A stretch of DNA of 64,000 nt. It comes from Pseudoalteromonas rubra (GTDB lineage: Bacteria > Pseudomonadota > Gammaproteobacteria > Enterobacterales > Alteromonadaceae). A program made the position numbers and the translations under genes. The notes below the pieces were generated by a model. That model worked only from the letters and a program-made list of their open reading frames with translations. It was not told where the DNA came from and ran no database searches. Location of the stretch: NCBI RefSeq assembly GCF_005887095.1, contig NZ_PNCI01000055.1, positions 1 to 64,000 of the forward strand, written 5' to 3'. Of this stretch, positions 1-6,643 are shown one piece after another. Positions within the stretch are counted from its first letter, which is position 1. Every line of letters begins with the position of its first letter.

Positions 1-381
1 GTGTTTTTCAGTGATGACTAAGTACCCAAGTGTCATCAAGTCAAAATTGTGATCATGTGGTAAATCATACACAAAAGCTGAGTCAGACTCTTGCCCTGAA
101 GGCGGAATCCAAATAGGCGCTCTGATATCAAAGTGCTTTTGCTTTGACAGCATGAAAACTTGAAATGTATATAAATTAGATTTTTGACTTGCTATATCCT
201 TAAGGAAATCATTTAAAAAGGACGCTAGGAAAACCCTATTATTATAGAGCTTTGATAATAGAGAGATTGTTTTATTAATATTGCAAACATCAAAAAAACC
301 TCCTTGCATATCATTAAGACACTCAATGAAATCATCAAACTCTATAGATTCAACCTTTCTAACTTTGTAAAAATCAGCCAT
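1..381 (-). CDS. Hypothetical protein with HDHNFD motif, C-terminus cut by window edge
   Basis: This is the N-terminal 127 residues of a minus-strand gene that runs off the left edge of the window. It begins MADFYKVRKVESIEFDDFIE and is open throughout. Its ATG shares one base with the stop codon of the upstream HEAT-repeat gene (TAATG), so the two are probably translationally coupled. Residues about 90-120 hold an APIWIPP segment and then LPHDHNFDLMTLGY. The HxH pair followed by an acidic residue and beta-strand-like sequence resembles a metal-binding cupin or 2-oxoglutarate/Fe oxygenase core, but that is inference from a fragment. I do not recognise the family. Its position as the last visible gene after two small peptide genes suggests a peptide-tailoring role. 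The low G+C differs from the core genes to the right. Confidence 0.7.
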   Translation of the reverse strand, partial: MADFYKVRKVESIEFDDFIECLNDMQGGFFDVCNINKTISLLSKLYNNRVFLASFLNDFLKDIASQKSNLYTFQVFMLSKQKHFDIRAPIWIPPSGQESDSAFVYDLPHDHNFDLMTLGYLVITEKH

Positions 382-1229
382 TATACAACACCGTTAAATT
401 CAAGGGTTTTCTTCGCAGCAGCCCTAACTTCAGGGTGCGAGTCATTTAAAGATTCAATTAAAATATTTTTAGCATACTCTTCATCAAGACAGGCAATAGC
501 CTCAATGGCTTTCCACCTAACAAAATGTTGCCGATGATTTTTTGCTATATCCGACATATATTTCACCGAATCTCTATCTCCTAAAGTTTTTAAAACTTCT
601 AATGTTGTTGTCAGCCTAGTACTAGAAACATCTGCCGAGGAAGGGTATAACATAGCTCCAGTTTCCACATGAAAGTTATGAACTATATTGTGATGCTTAA
701 ATGAACTTACTTCAAAGATAAAAATATCATTCACGTTCAATATCTGGAGGCCTGAGTCACCTGCTTTTATATTAATTAAATCGCCATTTTTAAAGGTTAA
801 CCTTTCCTTCTTAACCAACCTCCTGTTAACATCAAATATCTCATAGTCATTCATTTCTTCATATTCATATAAAATGGCTTCACATACTCCATGGCCATAG
901 AAAAACATTGTGACATCATTTGGGTAAAGAAAGAACACATCCCTATTTTGATGCGGTGAGCCTTCGATGATTTTTAAAGTGCAAGCGGACAATAAACTAC
1001 GAGCAAGCCTCAGTTCCAAGTTTGAGGCGGACATATTAAAGCCATCGACAGATATGCAGTGCATAGACTCACCGTTACTGACAATAGAAAGTAACCTGTT
1101 AACAACCCAAGACAATTCACCTGCGTCAATAATTCTTTTCAACTCATCTGAAATAAATTCAGATTCACCAGCTTCAATTGACAATAGTTTCAATAGGGGA
1201 GATTCACGATATGAATGATAAAAAAACAT
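381..1229 (-). CDS. Hypothetical protein with C-terminal HEAT-like repeats
   Basis: This 282-residue protein has no signal peptide or membrane segment. The C-terminal part, residues about 205-280, reads as alpha-helical HEAT/PBS-lyase-type repeats: RWKAIEAIACLDEEYAKN is followed by LNDSHPEVRAAAKKTL. The middle, residues about 145-190, is beta-like (GDLINIKAGDSGLQI) and ends in a His-rich stretch, HHNIVHNFH, which could be a cupin-type metal site. An AAGGA ribosome binding site lies upstream of the ATG. The gene lies about 120 bp downstream of two paralogous peptide genes on the same strand and overlaps the next gene by one base. HEAT-repeat proteins occur as partner or peptide-binding subunits in several RiPP systems, so a role in handling the peptides is plausible but unproven. 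Confidence 0.75.
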   Translation of the reverse strand: MFFYHSYRESPLLKLLSIEAGESEFISDELKRIIDAGELSWVVNRLLSIVSNGESMHCISVDGFNMSASNLELRLARSLLSACTLKIIEGSPHQNRDVFFLYPNDVTMFFYGHGVCEAILYEYEEMNDYEIFDVNRRLVKKERLTFKNGDLINIKAGDSGLQILNVNDIFIFEVSSFKHHNIVHNFHVETGAMLYPSSADVSSTRLTTTLEVLKTLGDRDSVKYMSDIAKNHRQHFVRWKAIEAIACLDEEYAKNILIESLNDSHPEVRAAAKKTLEFNGVV

Positions 1230-1321
1230 GACTAAATATTCCTTTTTACACGATTCAATTTCATATATAAATGCGTATATATTTTATTTATATTTTTGTT
1301 TTTTGCAATATAAAGAAGAAG

Positions 1322-1343
1322 TCAACAGGCTTTCGCCTGTTGA
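1322..1343 (-). terminator. Hairpin between peptide genes and downstream enzyme genes
   Basis: A perfect 9-bp stem (TCAACAGGC at 1322-1330 with GCCTGTTGA at 1335-1343) encloses a TTTC loop. It starts 6 bp after the stop of the proximal peptide gene. On the minus strand it is followed by the T-rich TTCTTCTTTATATTG. It probably acts as a leaky terminator that lets the peptides be made in excess over the proteins encoded downstream. Confidence 0.6.
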
Positions 1344-1348
1344 TTTAT

Positions 1349-1456
1349 TTACTTGAGTGCGTAAATAACTCCGGCAATCACTCCACATGGGAAGCCACCA
1401 ATGTTTGCTCCACCAGCAGAATCATGTACACGGTTTTCCAAAGCTATCATTTTCAT
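1349..1456 (-). CDS. Small peptide A, putative RiPP/microcin-like precursor
   Basis: This is a 35-codon gene with a good ribosome binding site (AAAAGGAAA, 7 bases before ATG). The product starts MKMIALENRVHDSAGG, continues ANIGGFPCGVIAG and ends VIYALK. It is the same length as peptide B and identical to it at 17 of 35 positions, including LEN, GANxGG, PCG and VIY. The first half is hydrophilic with an LEN-x-V pattern like double-glycine leaders of microcins. The second half is hydrophobic and has a single Cys. If cleavage follows the conserved GG at residues 20-21, the core would be 14 residues starting FPCG. Paralogy, strong RBS and conserved spacing support a real gene. The function is unknown. 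Confidence 0.75.
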   Translation of the reverse strand: MKMIALENRVHDSAGGANIGGFPCGVIAGVIYALK

Positions 1457-1502
1457 AATATTTCCTTTTAAATATTTAATTAAGTGAAAGATAAACTAAG
1501 AC

Positions 1503-1610
1503 TTAATGCGTCATGTAGATAACGGCCCATACTGCACCACAAGGTGCACCACCAAGGTTAGCACCAGAGGATGCATTCTGAACCTGATTTTCAAGACTAA
1601 TAATTCTCAT
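1503..1610 (-). CDS. Small peptide B, putative RiPP/microcin-like precursor
   Basis: This is a 35-codon gene with a GGAG ribosome binding site and is the first gene of the minus-strand operon. The product starts MRIISLENQVQNASSGANLG, continues GAPCGAVWAV and ends IYMTH. It is a paralogue of peptide A, 46 bp upstream of it. Differences between the two are conservative in the leader-like half (K/R, I/L, D/N). In the last 14 residues the APCG start, an aromatic Trp and the C-terminal MTH are distinct. This is the pattern expected of duplicated precursor genes that share a leader recognised by one processing system. Each core has one Cys, so a two-peptide product joined by a disulfide, or a modified Cys, is possible. 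No close family is recognised. Confidence 0.75.
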   Translation of the reverse strand: MRIISLENQVQNASSGANLGGAPCGAVWAVIYMTH

Positions 1611-1666
1611 AATAATAACTCCATTTAAGTTTAAAAAATTTCTGCCACTTGTAAGCAAGTAGCAAC

Positions 1667-1698
1667 TCTATATGTACACACACCCTCCCCAAAGTCAA
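1667..1698 (-). promoter_or_regulatory. Tentative sigma70-like promoter of the peptide operon
   Basis: On the minus strand TTGACT (1698-1693) is a candidate -35 box. TATAGA (1672-1667) is a candidate -10 box with a long 20-base spacer. The -35 box lies inside the last copy of the 39-bp repeat array, which suggests activator-dependent initiation. Just downstream is the inverted repeat ACTTGTAAGCAAGT (1647-1660). The spacing is not ideal, so the call is weak. Confidence 0.3.
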
Positions 1699-1858
1699 TA
1701 AGAAATATTTCAACATAAATCACCGCTGCCCTTAATGAGTAAATACTTCTACAAAAAACACTAAAACCATCAATAAGAAAATTCTTAAAAAAATTAAATA
1801 CCACAGGCATCAATGAGTAAATAATTTCCACATTAAATACTACAGCCATCAATGAGTA
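1692..1858 (-). repeat. Five imperfect ~39-bp repeats upstream of the peptide operon
   Basis: The plus-strand motif CATCAATGAGTA occurs exactly at 1847-1858 and 1808-1819. Degenerate copies lie at 1768-1779 (CATCAATAAGAA), 1730-1741 (CCTTAATGAGTA) and about 1693-1704 (AAGTCAATAAGA). Each is flanked by similar A+T-rich sequence, ATTAAATAC before and AATA-TTT after. The periods are 39, 40, 38 and 37-38 bp. Because the period is not constant modulo three, the array is not a protein repeat. Its place directly upstream of the peptide genes suggests a regulator-binding array. Confidence 0.7.
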
Positions 1859-2337
1859 GTATTTTACAAAAAAAAACTCACGCAGACAGAAAAATCAAAA
1901 ATAAAAACGCAAAAAAATGTATAAAATCGTATAGAAAGAGAGTCCAGCTTCAGGCTGTATTATGTTCTTTTCTAAAGAGAAAAAACTGCACTAGCACGAA
2001 TCATCGAAGATAAAGTTACACGATCTCGATACTATTGGAGGTGGATTGTGTAGCCTCTTAATTACTACGAAGTATGTATCATTGAGGATAAGGTTACGCG
2101 ATGTCGATACTATTAGAGATAGATTGTGCGGCCTCTTAATGACTACAAAGTATGTATCATCCAGTAACCACCTGCCAGAAGCTTATGAAACGAAAAGTGC
2201 TTAAAGGGGATCCAGGCTGTTTTGCTTTGAACCGAGTGTCATTGTTGAGTGATTTAAAATAGGATGGCCCCGCCTGACAAGACAGGGACATTTCTCTGGG
2301 TAGGCTATAGGTTGTTTAAGTAAATATCAAAATCTTA
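1859..2337. other. A+T-rich stretch without a recognised gene
   Basis: Apart from the 78-bp tandem repeats described separately, no gene is supported here. A 25-codon frame at about 2185 (MKRKVLKGDPGCFALNR...) has no clear ribosome binding site or recognisable similarity. The stretch separates the accessory peptide block from the conserved rnm-rluB operon. Confidence 0.5.
2001..2160. repeat. Two tandem 78-bp direct repeats
   Basis: Copy 1 (2001-2078) and copy 2 (2079-2156) share most bases, for example TCGATACTATT, CCTCTTAAT and AAGTATGTATCAT. The first four bases of a third copy follow. In the plus frame starting ATCGAAGATAAAGTTAC, the first differences (ATC/ATT, GAA/GAG, AAA/AAG, ACA/ACG) are all synonymous. 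That suggests the unit came from a coding sequence that later decayed. The frame is interrupted in both copies. Confidence 0.75.
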
Positions 2338-3198
2338 TTAACGACGTTTGCTCTGCTTAAGGCGTTGATTATGCTTGCTCACCGCCTTACGAATACGGTT
2401 TATCTTAGCACGCTTGTCTTTGCGCTTTTCAGGCATCACCGACAGCTTAGTTTGCGTTTCGGGGCGTAAACCTACCGACTTGCGCAAATAGTTTACATCT
2501 TCCAGCTTGAGCTCTTCCCAGCCGCCCTGAGGCAAACGCTTGCTCAGTTCAAGCTTACCGTAACGCACGCGAATAAGACGGGATACTTCCAGCTCCTGTG
2601 ATTGCCACAAGCGGCGCACTTCACGGTTACGGCCTTCCGTTAGTGTGACGTTAAACCACTTGTTCAGGCCCTCACCACCGCGAGGCACCAATTTCAGGAA
2701 TTTTGCCGGGCCGTCCTCAAGCTCTACGCCTTTTTTCAGATTACGCAGATGCTCGTTGGTAACATCTCCAAACACCCGAACTGAGTACTCGCGTTCTACT
2801 TCGTATTTGGGATGCATCAGACGATTAGCCAGTTCACCGTCATTGGTAAACAACAGCAGACCTGAGGTGTTGATATCCAGACGACCTATGGCAATCCAGC
2901 GATCGCCTTCAATACGTGGCAGGCGATCAAATACAGTGCGACGCCCTTCAGGGTCCTTACGTGTACACAGCTCGCCTTCCGGCTTATGGTACATCAACAC
3001 ACGGCAGATCCGCTCTTCCTGTTGCTCAACTTTAACAATATGTCCATCGACCCGGATCACGGCGTTTTCTTCTACGCGATCACCCAGTTTAGCCACCTTG
3101 CCATCAACACTGACGCGGTTGCTTTCGATGTATTTTTCCATTTCACGACGCGAGCCAACGCCTGCGCGTGCCAAAACTTTTTGTAACTTCTCACTCAT
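2338..3198 (-). CDS. rluB: 23S rRNA pseudouridine(2605) synthase RluB
   Basis: RluB converts U2605 of 23S rRNA to pseudouridine. The 286-residue protein has an N-terminal S4 RNA-binding domain (residues 1-60, MSEKLQKVLARAGVGSRREM). A RsuA/RluB-type catalytic domain follows with the GRLDINTSGLLLFTNDG motif, whose Asp is the family nucleophile. The C-terminus is a basic tail rich in Lys and Arg. Its ATG overlaps the scpB stop by four bases (ATGA), so it is the last gene of the rnm-yciO-scpA-scpB-rluB operon. RluB rather than RluE or RsuA is chosen on length, basic tail and scpAB linkage. Confidence 0.93.
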   Translation of the reverse strand: MSEKLQKVLARAGVGSRREMEKYIESNRVSVDGKVAKLGDRVEENAVIRVDGHIVKVEQQEERICRVLMYHKPEGELCTRKDPEGRRTVFDRLPRIEGDRWIAIGRLDINTSGLLLFTNDGELANRLMHPKYEVEREYSVRVFGDVTNEHLRNLKKGVELEDGPAKFLKLVPRGGEGLNKWFNVTLTEGRNREVRRLWQSQELEVSRLIRVRYGKLELSKRLPQGGWEELKLEDVNYLRKSVGLRPETQTKLSVMPEKRKDKRAKINRIRKAVSKHNQRLKQSKRR

Positions 3199-3782
3199 TC
3201 TGATGGTTCTCTCACAGAAGGATCATCTAACATCTGATCTAGCTTTTCGCCCTGTTGTGGCGGCAGCTCCGGGAGCATATCCAGCCCGTTAAGCGAAAAG
3301 TAGTCTAAAAATTGTCTGGTCGTTGCATACAATGCCGGTTTGCCCGGCACCTCTTTATAGCCCACCACTTTTATCCACTGACGCTCCAGCAAGCTCTTAA
3401 TGATGTTAGAGCTGACGGTCACGCCACGTACTTGCTCAATTTCGCCCCGCGTAATAGGCTGTCGATAAGCTATCAGGGCCAATGTTTCAAGTGTGGCACG
3501 GGAGTACTTGGGTGCTTTTTCCTGCCACAAGTTACTGAGCCAGGGACTTAAACTGGCACAAGCCTGAAAACGATAACCGGTGCCAACTTCAACCAGTTTG
3601 ACGCCTCTAGTCTGATAGTGTTCACTCAGGGTATCCAGTGCATCACGAAGCCGTTTATCCGATACATTGATGTCCAGTAAAACGGTCTCTTTCAGTTGTT
3701 TGCGTGATAAAGGCTTGTCAGCAACGAATATGGCAGCTTCCACCAGTTCAACCAATTGTTCATCACTGATACGACGTTTCAT
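3195..3782 (-). CDS. scpB: Segregation and condensation protein B
   Basis: ScpB is the winged-helix partner that dimerises and binds the kleisin ScpA in the SMC-ScpAB chromosome condensin. The 195-residue protein carries the family signature ATLETLALIAYRQPITRGEIEQVRGV and ends with the conserved region VPGKPALYATTRQFLDYFSL. An acidic tail follows. It lies 50 bp downstream of scpA and overlaps rluB by four bases. Its length matches the family. Confidence 0.95.
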   Translation of the reverse strand: MKRRISDEQLVELVEAAIFVADKPLSRKQLKETVLLDINVSDKRLRDALDTLSEHYQTRGVKLVEVGTGYRFQACASLSPWLSNLWQEKAPKYSRATLETLALIAYRQPITRGEIEQVRGVTVSSNIIKSLLERQWIKVVGYKEVPGKPALYATTRQFLDYFSLNGLDMLPELPPQQGEKLDQMLDDPSVREPSE

Positions 3783-3832
3783 GCAAGTAGGATAAGGCTA
3801 GTCTAAAGCGGCGTATTATGACAGAGCCCGCG

Positions 3833-4648
3833 TCACTCTTGTAGCTTTAATGACAAATAAATTGCACTTGCAGGAGTAACAGCAGGTGCTACCTGCAAGC
3901 AATTAATTAACTGCTCCTTTAAAAGCTCCAGCATGGCGATAAACGTCACCACTACGCCGCTACGCCCTTCAGACAAAGTAAACAGCCGTGTGAATTCTAC
4001 TGGCTCCGACTGTTCCGACAAAAACTGAAGAATTGCTGCCATACGCTCTCGGGTGGATAGCACCTCAGCACTGATCTGGTGGTGCTCAAAGGTTTTTGCC
4101 CGGGCCATAACGTCACTGAGCGCCAGCAGCAGCTCTGCCATTTCTATATCCGGCAGGCGCATCTGCGGCTCCTCAGAATCTTCCATCAAAGCACGAGCGA
4201 CAAAAATTTCCCGATCAACACGAGGTAACTGGTCTAAGTTTTCGGCGGCTTTTTTGAACTGTTCATATTCCTGAAGTCTTCTGACCAATTCTGCACGAGG
4301 GTCTTCCTCGTCTTCCAGCTCTTCATGCACAGGTAATAGCAGACGAGACTTTATCTGTGCCAGCAAAGCGGCCATCACCAGATACTCTCCAGCCAATTCA
4401 AGCTGCATATCCTGCATCATCTCTACATACTGCACATATTGCTGTGTGATGCTCAGAATAGGTAGTTCAAGAATATCTAATTTATGGCGTTTGATCAGAT
4501 ACAGTAGCAGATCAAGCGGACCTTCAAATGTTTCCAGTATCACTTCCAGCGCGTCCGGAGGAATATAGAGATCCTCCGGCTTTTCCAGTACGGCCTCTCC
4601 GTGTAAAAACGCCAGTGGCAGCTTCTGTTGAGCTGGTTGGTCACTCAT
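3833..4648 (-). CDS. scpA: Segregation and condensation protein A (kleisin)
   Basis: ScpA is the kleisin subunit that bridges the SMC heads. The 271-residue product has the typical FEGPLDLLLYLIKRHKLDIL start of the N-terminal domain at about residue 40. The central region is acidic (HEELEDEEDPRAELVRRL) and the C-terminal winged helix contains EFTRLFTLSEGRSGVVVTFI. The ATG lies two bases after the stop of the yciO-type gene, which implies co-transcription. An N-terminal extension of about 35 residues before the conserved domain is seen in marine gammaproteobacteria. Confidence 0.95.
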   Translation of the reverse strand: MSDQPAQQKLPLAFLHGEAVLEKPEDLYIPPDALEVILETFEGPLDLLLYLIKRHKLDILELPILSITQQYVQYVEMMQDMQLELAGEYLVMAALLAQIKSRLLLPVHEELEDEEDPRAELVRRLQEYEQFKKAAENLDQLPRVDREIFVARALMEDSEEPQMRLPDIEMAELLLALSDVMARAKTFEHHQISAEVLSTRERMAAILQFLSEQSEPVEFTRLFTLSEGRSGVVVTFIAMLELLKEQLINCLQVAPAVTPASAIYLSLKLQE

Positions 4649-4650
4649 GA

Positions 4651-5271
4651 CTATTCAAACGGGGCCGTATCGCCGCAGCCACGGCGCAGGATCACCACCT
4701 CGTCGTCAGACATATCAATTACCGTGGTCGCCTGCTCTACCAGATAACCACCATGAATGATCAGATCAACGTGCTTTTCCAGACGCAACCGGATGTCTTC
4801 CGGATCCGACTCTGTAAATTGTTCATCAGGCAAGATCAGTGAACAAGACATCAAAGGCTCACCTAACTCGGCCAGCAGTGCAGACGTGATAGGATGCTCA
4901 GTCACCCGGATCCCGATGGTTTTTTTCTTCTCATTGAGCAAACGTCGCGGTACTTCTTTGGTTCCTTTGAGAATAAAGGTATACGGACCTGGGGTATTGT
5001 TTTTGATCATCCGAAACATTTGATTATCGACGCGTGCATACGTCGACAACTCAGATAAATCCCGGCACATCAGGGTAAAGTTATGGTGCTTTTCGATGCC
5101 ACGAATGCGCTCGATACGCTCCTTGGCCTGTTTATTGCCCAGGCTGCAGCCGATGGCATAGCCCGAATCAGTTGGATAGACGATCACCCCGCCCTGCTGA
5201 ATGATATCAACGGCCTGACGGATAAGACGACCCTGTGGATTATCGGGATGAATATGAAAAAATTGGCTCAC
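4651..5271 (-). CDS. yciO: YciO/Sua5/TsaC-family L-threonylcarbamoyladenylate synthase-like protein
   Basis: The protein belongs to the YrdC/Sua5 family, whose best-known members make threonylcarbamoyl-AMP for tRNA t6A. The YciO branch has a less certain role. Conserved parts include GGVIVYPTDSGYAIGC and RIERIRGIEKHHNFTLMC. A longer open frame extends to 5346. A GTG at 5271 is preferred because GAGGAG lies just upstream, it starts four bases after the rnm stop, and the resulting 206-residue protein begins VSQFFHIHPDNP like the known YciO N-terminus. Its neighbours are rnm upstream and scpA downstream, the order seen around E. coli yciO. Confidence 0.88.
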   Translation of the reverse strand: MSQFFHIHPDNPQGRLIRQAVDIIQQGGVIVYPTDSGYAIGCSLGNKQAKERIERIRGIEKHHNFTLMCRDLSELSTYARVDNQMFRMIKNNTPGPYTFILKGTKEVPRRLLNEKKKTIGIRVTEHPITSALLAELGEPLMSCSLILPDEQFTESDPEDIRLRLEKHVDLIIHGGYLVEQATTVIDMSDDEVVILRRGCGDTAPFE

Positions 5272-5275
5272 GCTG

Positions 5276-6121
5276 TCACTCCTCTGTCGCGCCCCAGAAC
5301 TGCCAAACCCCTTGGCAATCTTTTGGTAAGTATAGGTTTTTTCCAAGATCCAACCAGTTTGTTGGATAATGAAAGTCAGATCCCTGGCTGGCCAGTAAGT
5401 TGTATTCCCGACTCAACTGACCCAAAAACTGCCGCTCGGAAGGTGCTTGTTGAGGCTGTGCCACCTCCATTGCTTTTCCACCGGCTGCACTGAATTCGTC
5501 TAGTAACTTTCTGAGCCACTTATTCGACATTTGATAGCGTCCGGGATGCGCCAGTACGCTTACACCGCCGGCACTGTGTATCGCCTCAATGGCTTGTGCC
5601 ATGCTGCACCAGCTGCTGGGGACATAACCAATTTTGTTACGTCCCAGATACTTCTTAAAAACGCCCTGAATGTTTTTGGCGACGCCTCTGTCCACCAGCG
5701 CTTTGGCAAAATGAGCGCGGGTAATTTCGGCGTTTTCGGCCAGCAATTGTGCTTCTTCGTATATGCCTTCATAGCCACGCTTAGCAAGCCGCGCACCAAT
5801 TTCTTTGGCACGCTCCCGACGCTTTTGCTGCTGACTGGCAAGCAGTGTGTTTAACCCATCCGCATTTTCATCGATATTCAGACCAACGATGTGGATTTCG
5901 AAACTCTCCCATTTGGTTGAGATTTCTACGCCTGAAACCAAAGATAAGGGCAAAGCTTTATCTGCAATATAGGCACGTGCAGGGGCAAGACCAGCCACCG
6001 TGTCGTGATCCGTAATGGCCAGTACGTCCACACCTCTTTCGGTTGCCCGTTCAAGTAAAGCGCTCACTGCCAAACGACCATCCGAAAAAGTACTGTGACT
6101 GTGTAAGTCGTATTTGATCAA
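5276..6121 (-). CDS. rnm: PHP-domain 5'-3' exoribonuclease/3',5'-nucleoside bisphosphate phosphatase (RNase AM, YciV/TrpH)
   Basis: This 281-residue member of the polymerase-and-histidinol-phosphatase family has the metal motifs DLHSHSTFSDG (residues 5-15) and ITDHDT (about 36-41). It also has VLAHPGRY and a C-terminal GSDFHYP. E. coli RNase AM degrades short RNA and trims rRNA 5' ends. The gene is divergent from trpE, as in E. coli, which is why it was called trpH. It is the first gene of the minus-strand operon. Confidence 0.9.
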   Translation of the reverse strand: MIKYDLHSHSTFSDGRLAVSALLERATERGVDVLAITDHDTVAGLAPARAYIADKALPLSLVSGVEISTKWESFEIHIVGLNIDENADGLNTLLASQQQKRRERAKEIGARLAKRGYEGIYEEAQLLAENAEITRAHFAKALVDRGVAKNIQGVFKKYLGRNKIGYVPSSWCSMAQAIEAIHSAGGVSVLAHPGRYQMSNKWLRKLLDEFSAAGGKAMEVAQPQQAPSERQFLGQLSREYNLLASQGSDFHYPTNWLDLGKNLYLPKDCQGVWQFWGATEE

Positions 6122-6277
6122 ACTCTCATAACCTCATAAAAATTTGCAGGTTTTAGTATATCATGTTCTTTAATGTCAGGTGTGTTTATCTCATGACACC
6201 AAACAACGAGATAGCAGCTTATTAGTCAGCCAAAATAACCATTTTTAGGTACGCAGTGGATTTTTTCGACTTTGCCC

Positions 6278-6307
6278 TTGACACTTTATCCCTTAGTACG
6301 GTTTACT
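6278..6307 (+). promoter_or_regulatory. Probable trp operon promoter
   Basis: A perfect -35 box TTGACA (6278-6283) is followed after 18 bases by TTTACT (6302-6307), which resembles the E. coli trp -10 box TTAACT. Between them is CTTAGTACG, which partly matches one half of a TrpR operator (CTAGTACG). No second half is evident, so TrpR control is uncertain. Confidence 0.6.
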
Positions 6308-6342
6308 GTTGGCACTGAAATGACATAACGATGACTTAACAA

Positions 6343-6387
6343 ATGAAAACACAAACAACTTTAAACATTTGGTGGTGGCACTCGTAA
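6343..6387 (+). CDS. trpL: trp leader peptide 1
   Basis: This is a 14-codon reading frame, MKTQTTLNIWWWHS, with three consecutive TGG codons (6370-6378). It is the first of two leader peptides. A TAA stop is followed directly by TTAGCGGG, the candidate strand 2 of an attenuator. It lies about 35 bases downstream of the predicted promoter. Ribosome stalling at the Trp codons when charged tRNA-Trp is scarce would free strand 2 to form the antiterminator. The ribosome binding site is weak. Confidence 0.85.
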   Translation: MKTQTTLNIWWWHS

Positions 6388-6451
6388 TTAGCGGGTGAAT
6401 CGTTGTGCATGCAAGATTTTATAAACCCGCGCTAACCCCGCGGGTTTTTTT
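6378..6451 (+). promoter_or_regulatory. trp attenuator 1
   Basis: GCAC (6378-6381) can pair with GTGC (6405-6408) as the 1:2 pause hairpin. GCGGGT (6391-6396) can pair with ACCCGC (6425-6430) as the antiterminator. AAACCCGCG (6423-6431) pairs with CGCGGGTTT (6439-6447) as the terminator, followed by a T run to 6451. All elements of a classical transcription attenuator are present. Confidence 0.85.
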
Positions 6452-6484
6452 ATAGGTTTTTTTCGATTAATCAAGAGTTTTAAA

Positions 6485-6544
6485 ATGAGCAACAATACAG
6501 TAAACCTCACAGTATCTATGTCTTGGTGGTGGTGCCTGAATTAG
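6485..6544 (+). CDS. trp leader peptide 2
   Basis: This is a second 19-codon leader, MSNNTVNLTVSMSWWWCLN, with three consecutive TGG codons (6524-6532). It starts about 34 bases after the first terminator and has AAGAG upstream. Its stop is again followed by TTAGCGGG, as in leader 1. The two leaders share only the Trp triplet and the following element, so the duplication is old or the units evolved convergently. Confidence 0.85.
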   Translation: MSNNTVNLTVSMSWWWCLN

Positions 6545-6610
6545 CGGGACGGCATTGTTGTATCTAATAAACAGACCCCCGCAAGCAACCCGCTTACGGG
6601 GGTTTTTTTT
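6532..6610 (+). promoter_or_regulatory. trp attenuator 2
   Basis: TGCC just after the Trp codons can pair with GGCA at 6551-6554. GCGGG after the stop can pair with CCCGC at 6578-6582. The terminator stem is ACCCCCGCAAGC (6575-6586) with GCTTACGGGGGT (6592-6603), one mismatch, and it is followed by eight T residues. It lies 34 bp before the trpE start. Confidence 0.85.
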
Positions 6611-6643
6611 AGCTTATTTTATAAAAATTACGAGGAATGAGGT

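Noticed and set aside
1271..1471. A 66-codon plus-strand frame across peptide A
   Set aside because: It is antisense to peptide A, runs through the hairpin and has no ribosome binding site; the paralogy of the minus-strand peptides is far stronger evidence.
1631..1852. A 73-codon minus-strand frame across the 39-bp repeat array
   Set aside because: The repeat period is not a multiple of three, there is no ribosome binding site, and it lies upstream of the peptide genes, so it is better read as regulatory DNA.
2185..2262. A 25-codon frame MKRKVLKGDPGCFALNR...
   Set aside because: It has no clear ribosome binding site, paralogue or recognisable motif.
2645..3292. A 215-codon plus-strand frame opposite rluB and scpB
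   Set aside because: Its composition is Ser/Arg/Pro-rich as expected of an antisense shadow, and rluB has full family motifs.
6290..6307. Possible TrpR operator in the trp promoter
   Set aside because: Only CTTAGTACG matches one half-site; the dyad partner is missing, so it is not called as an operator.
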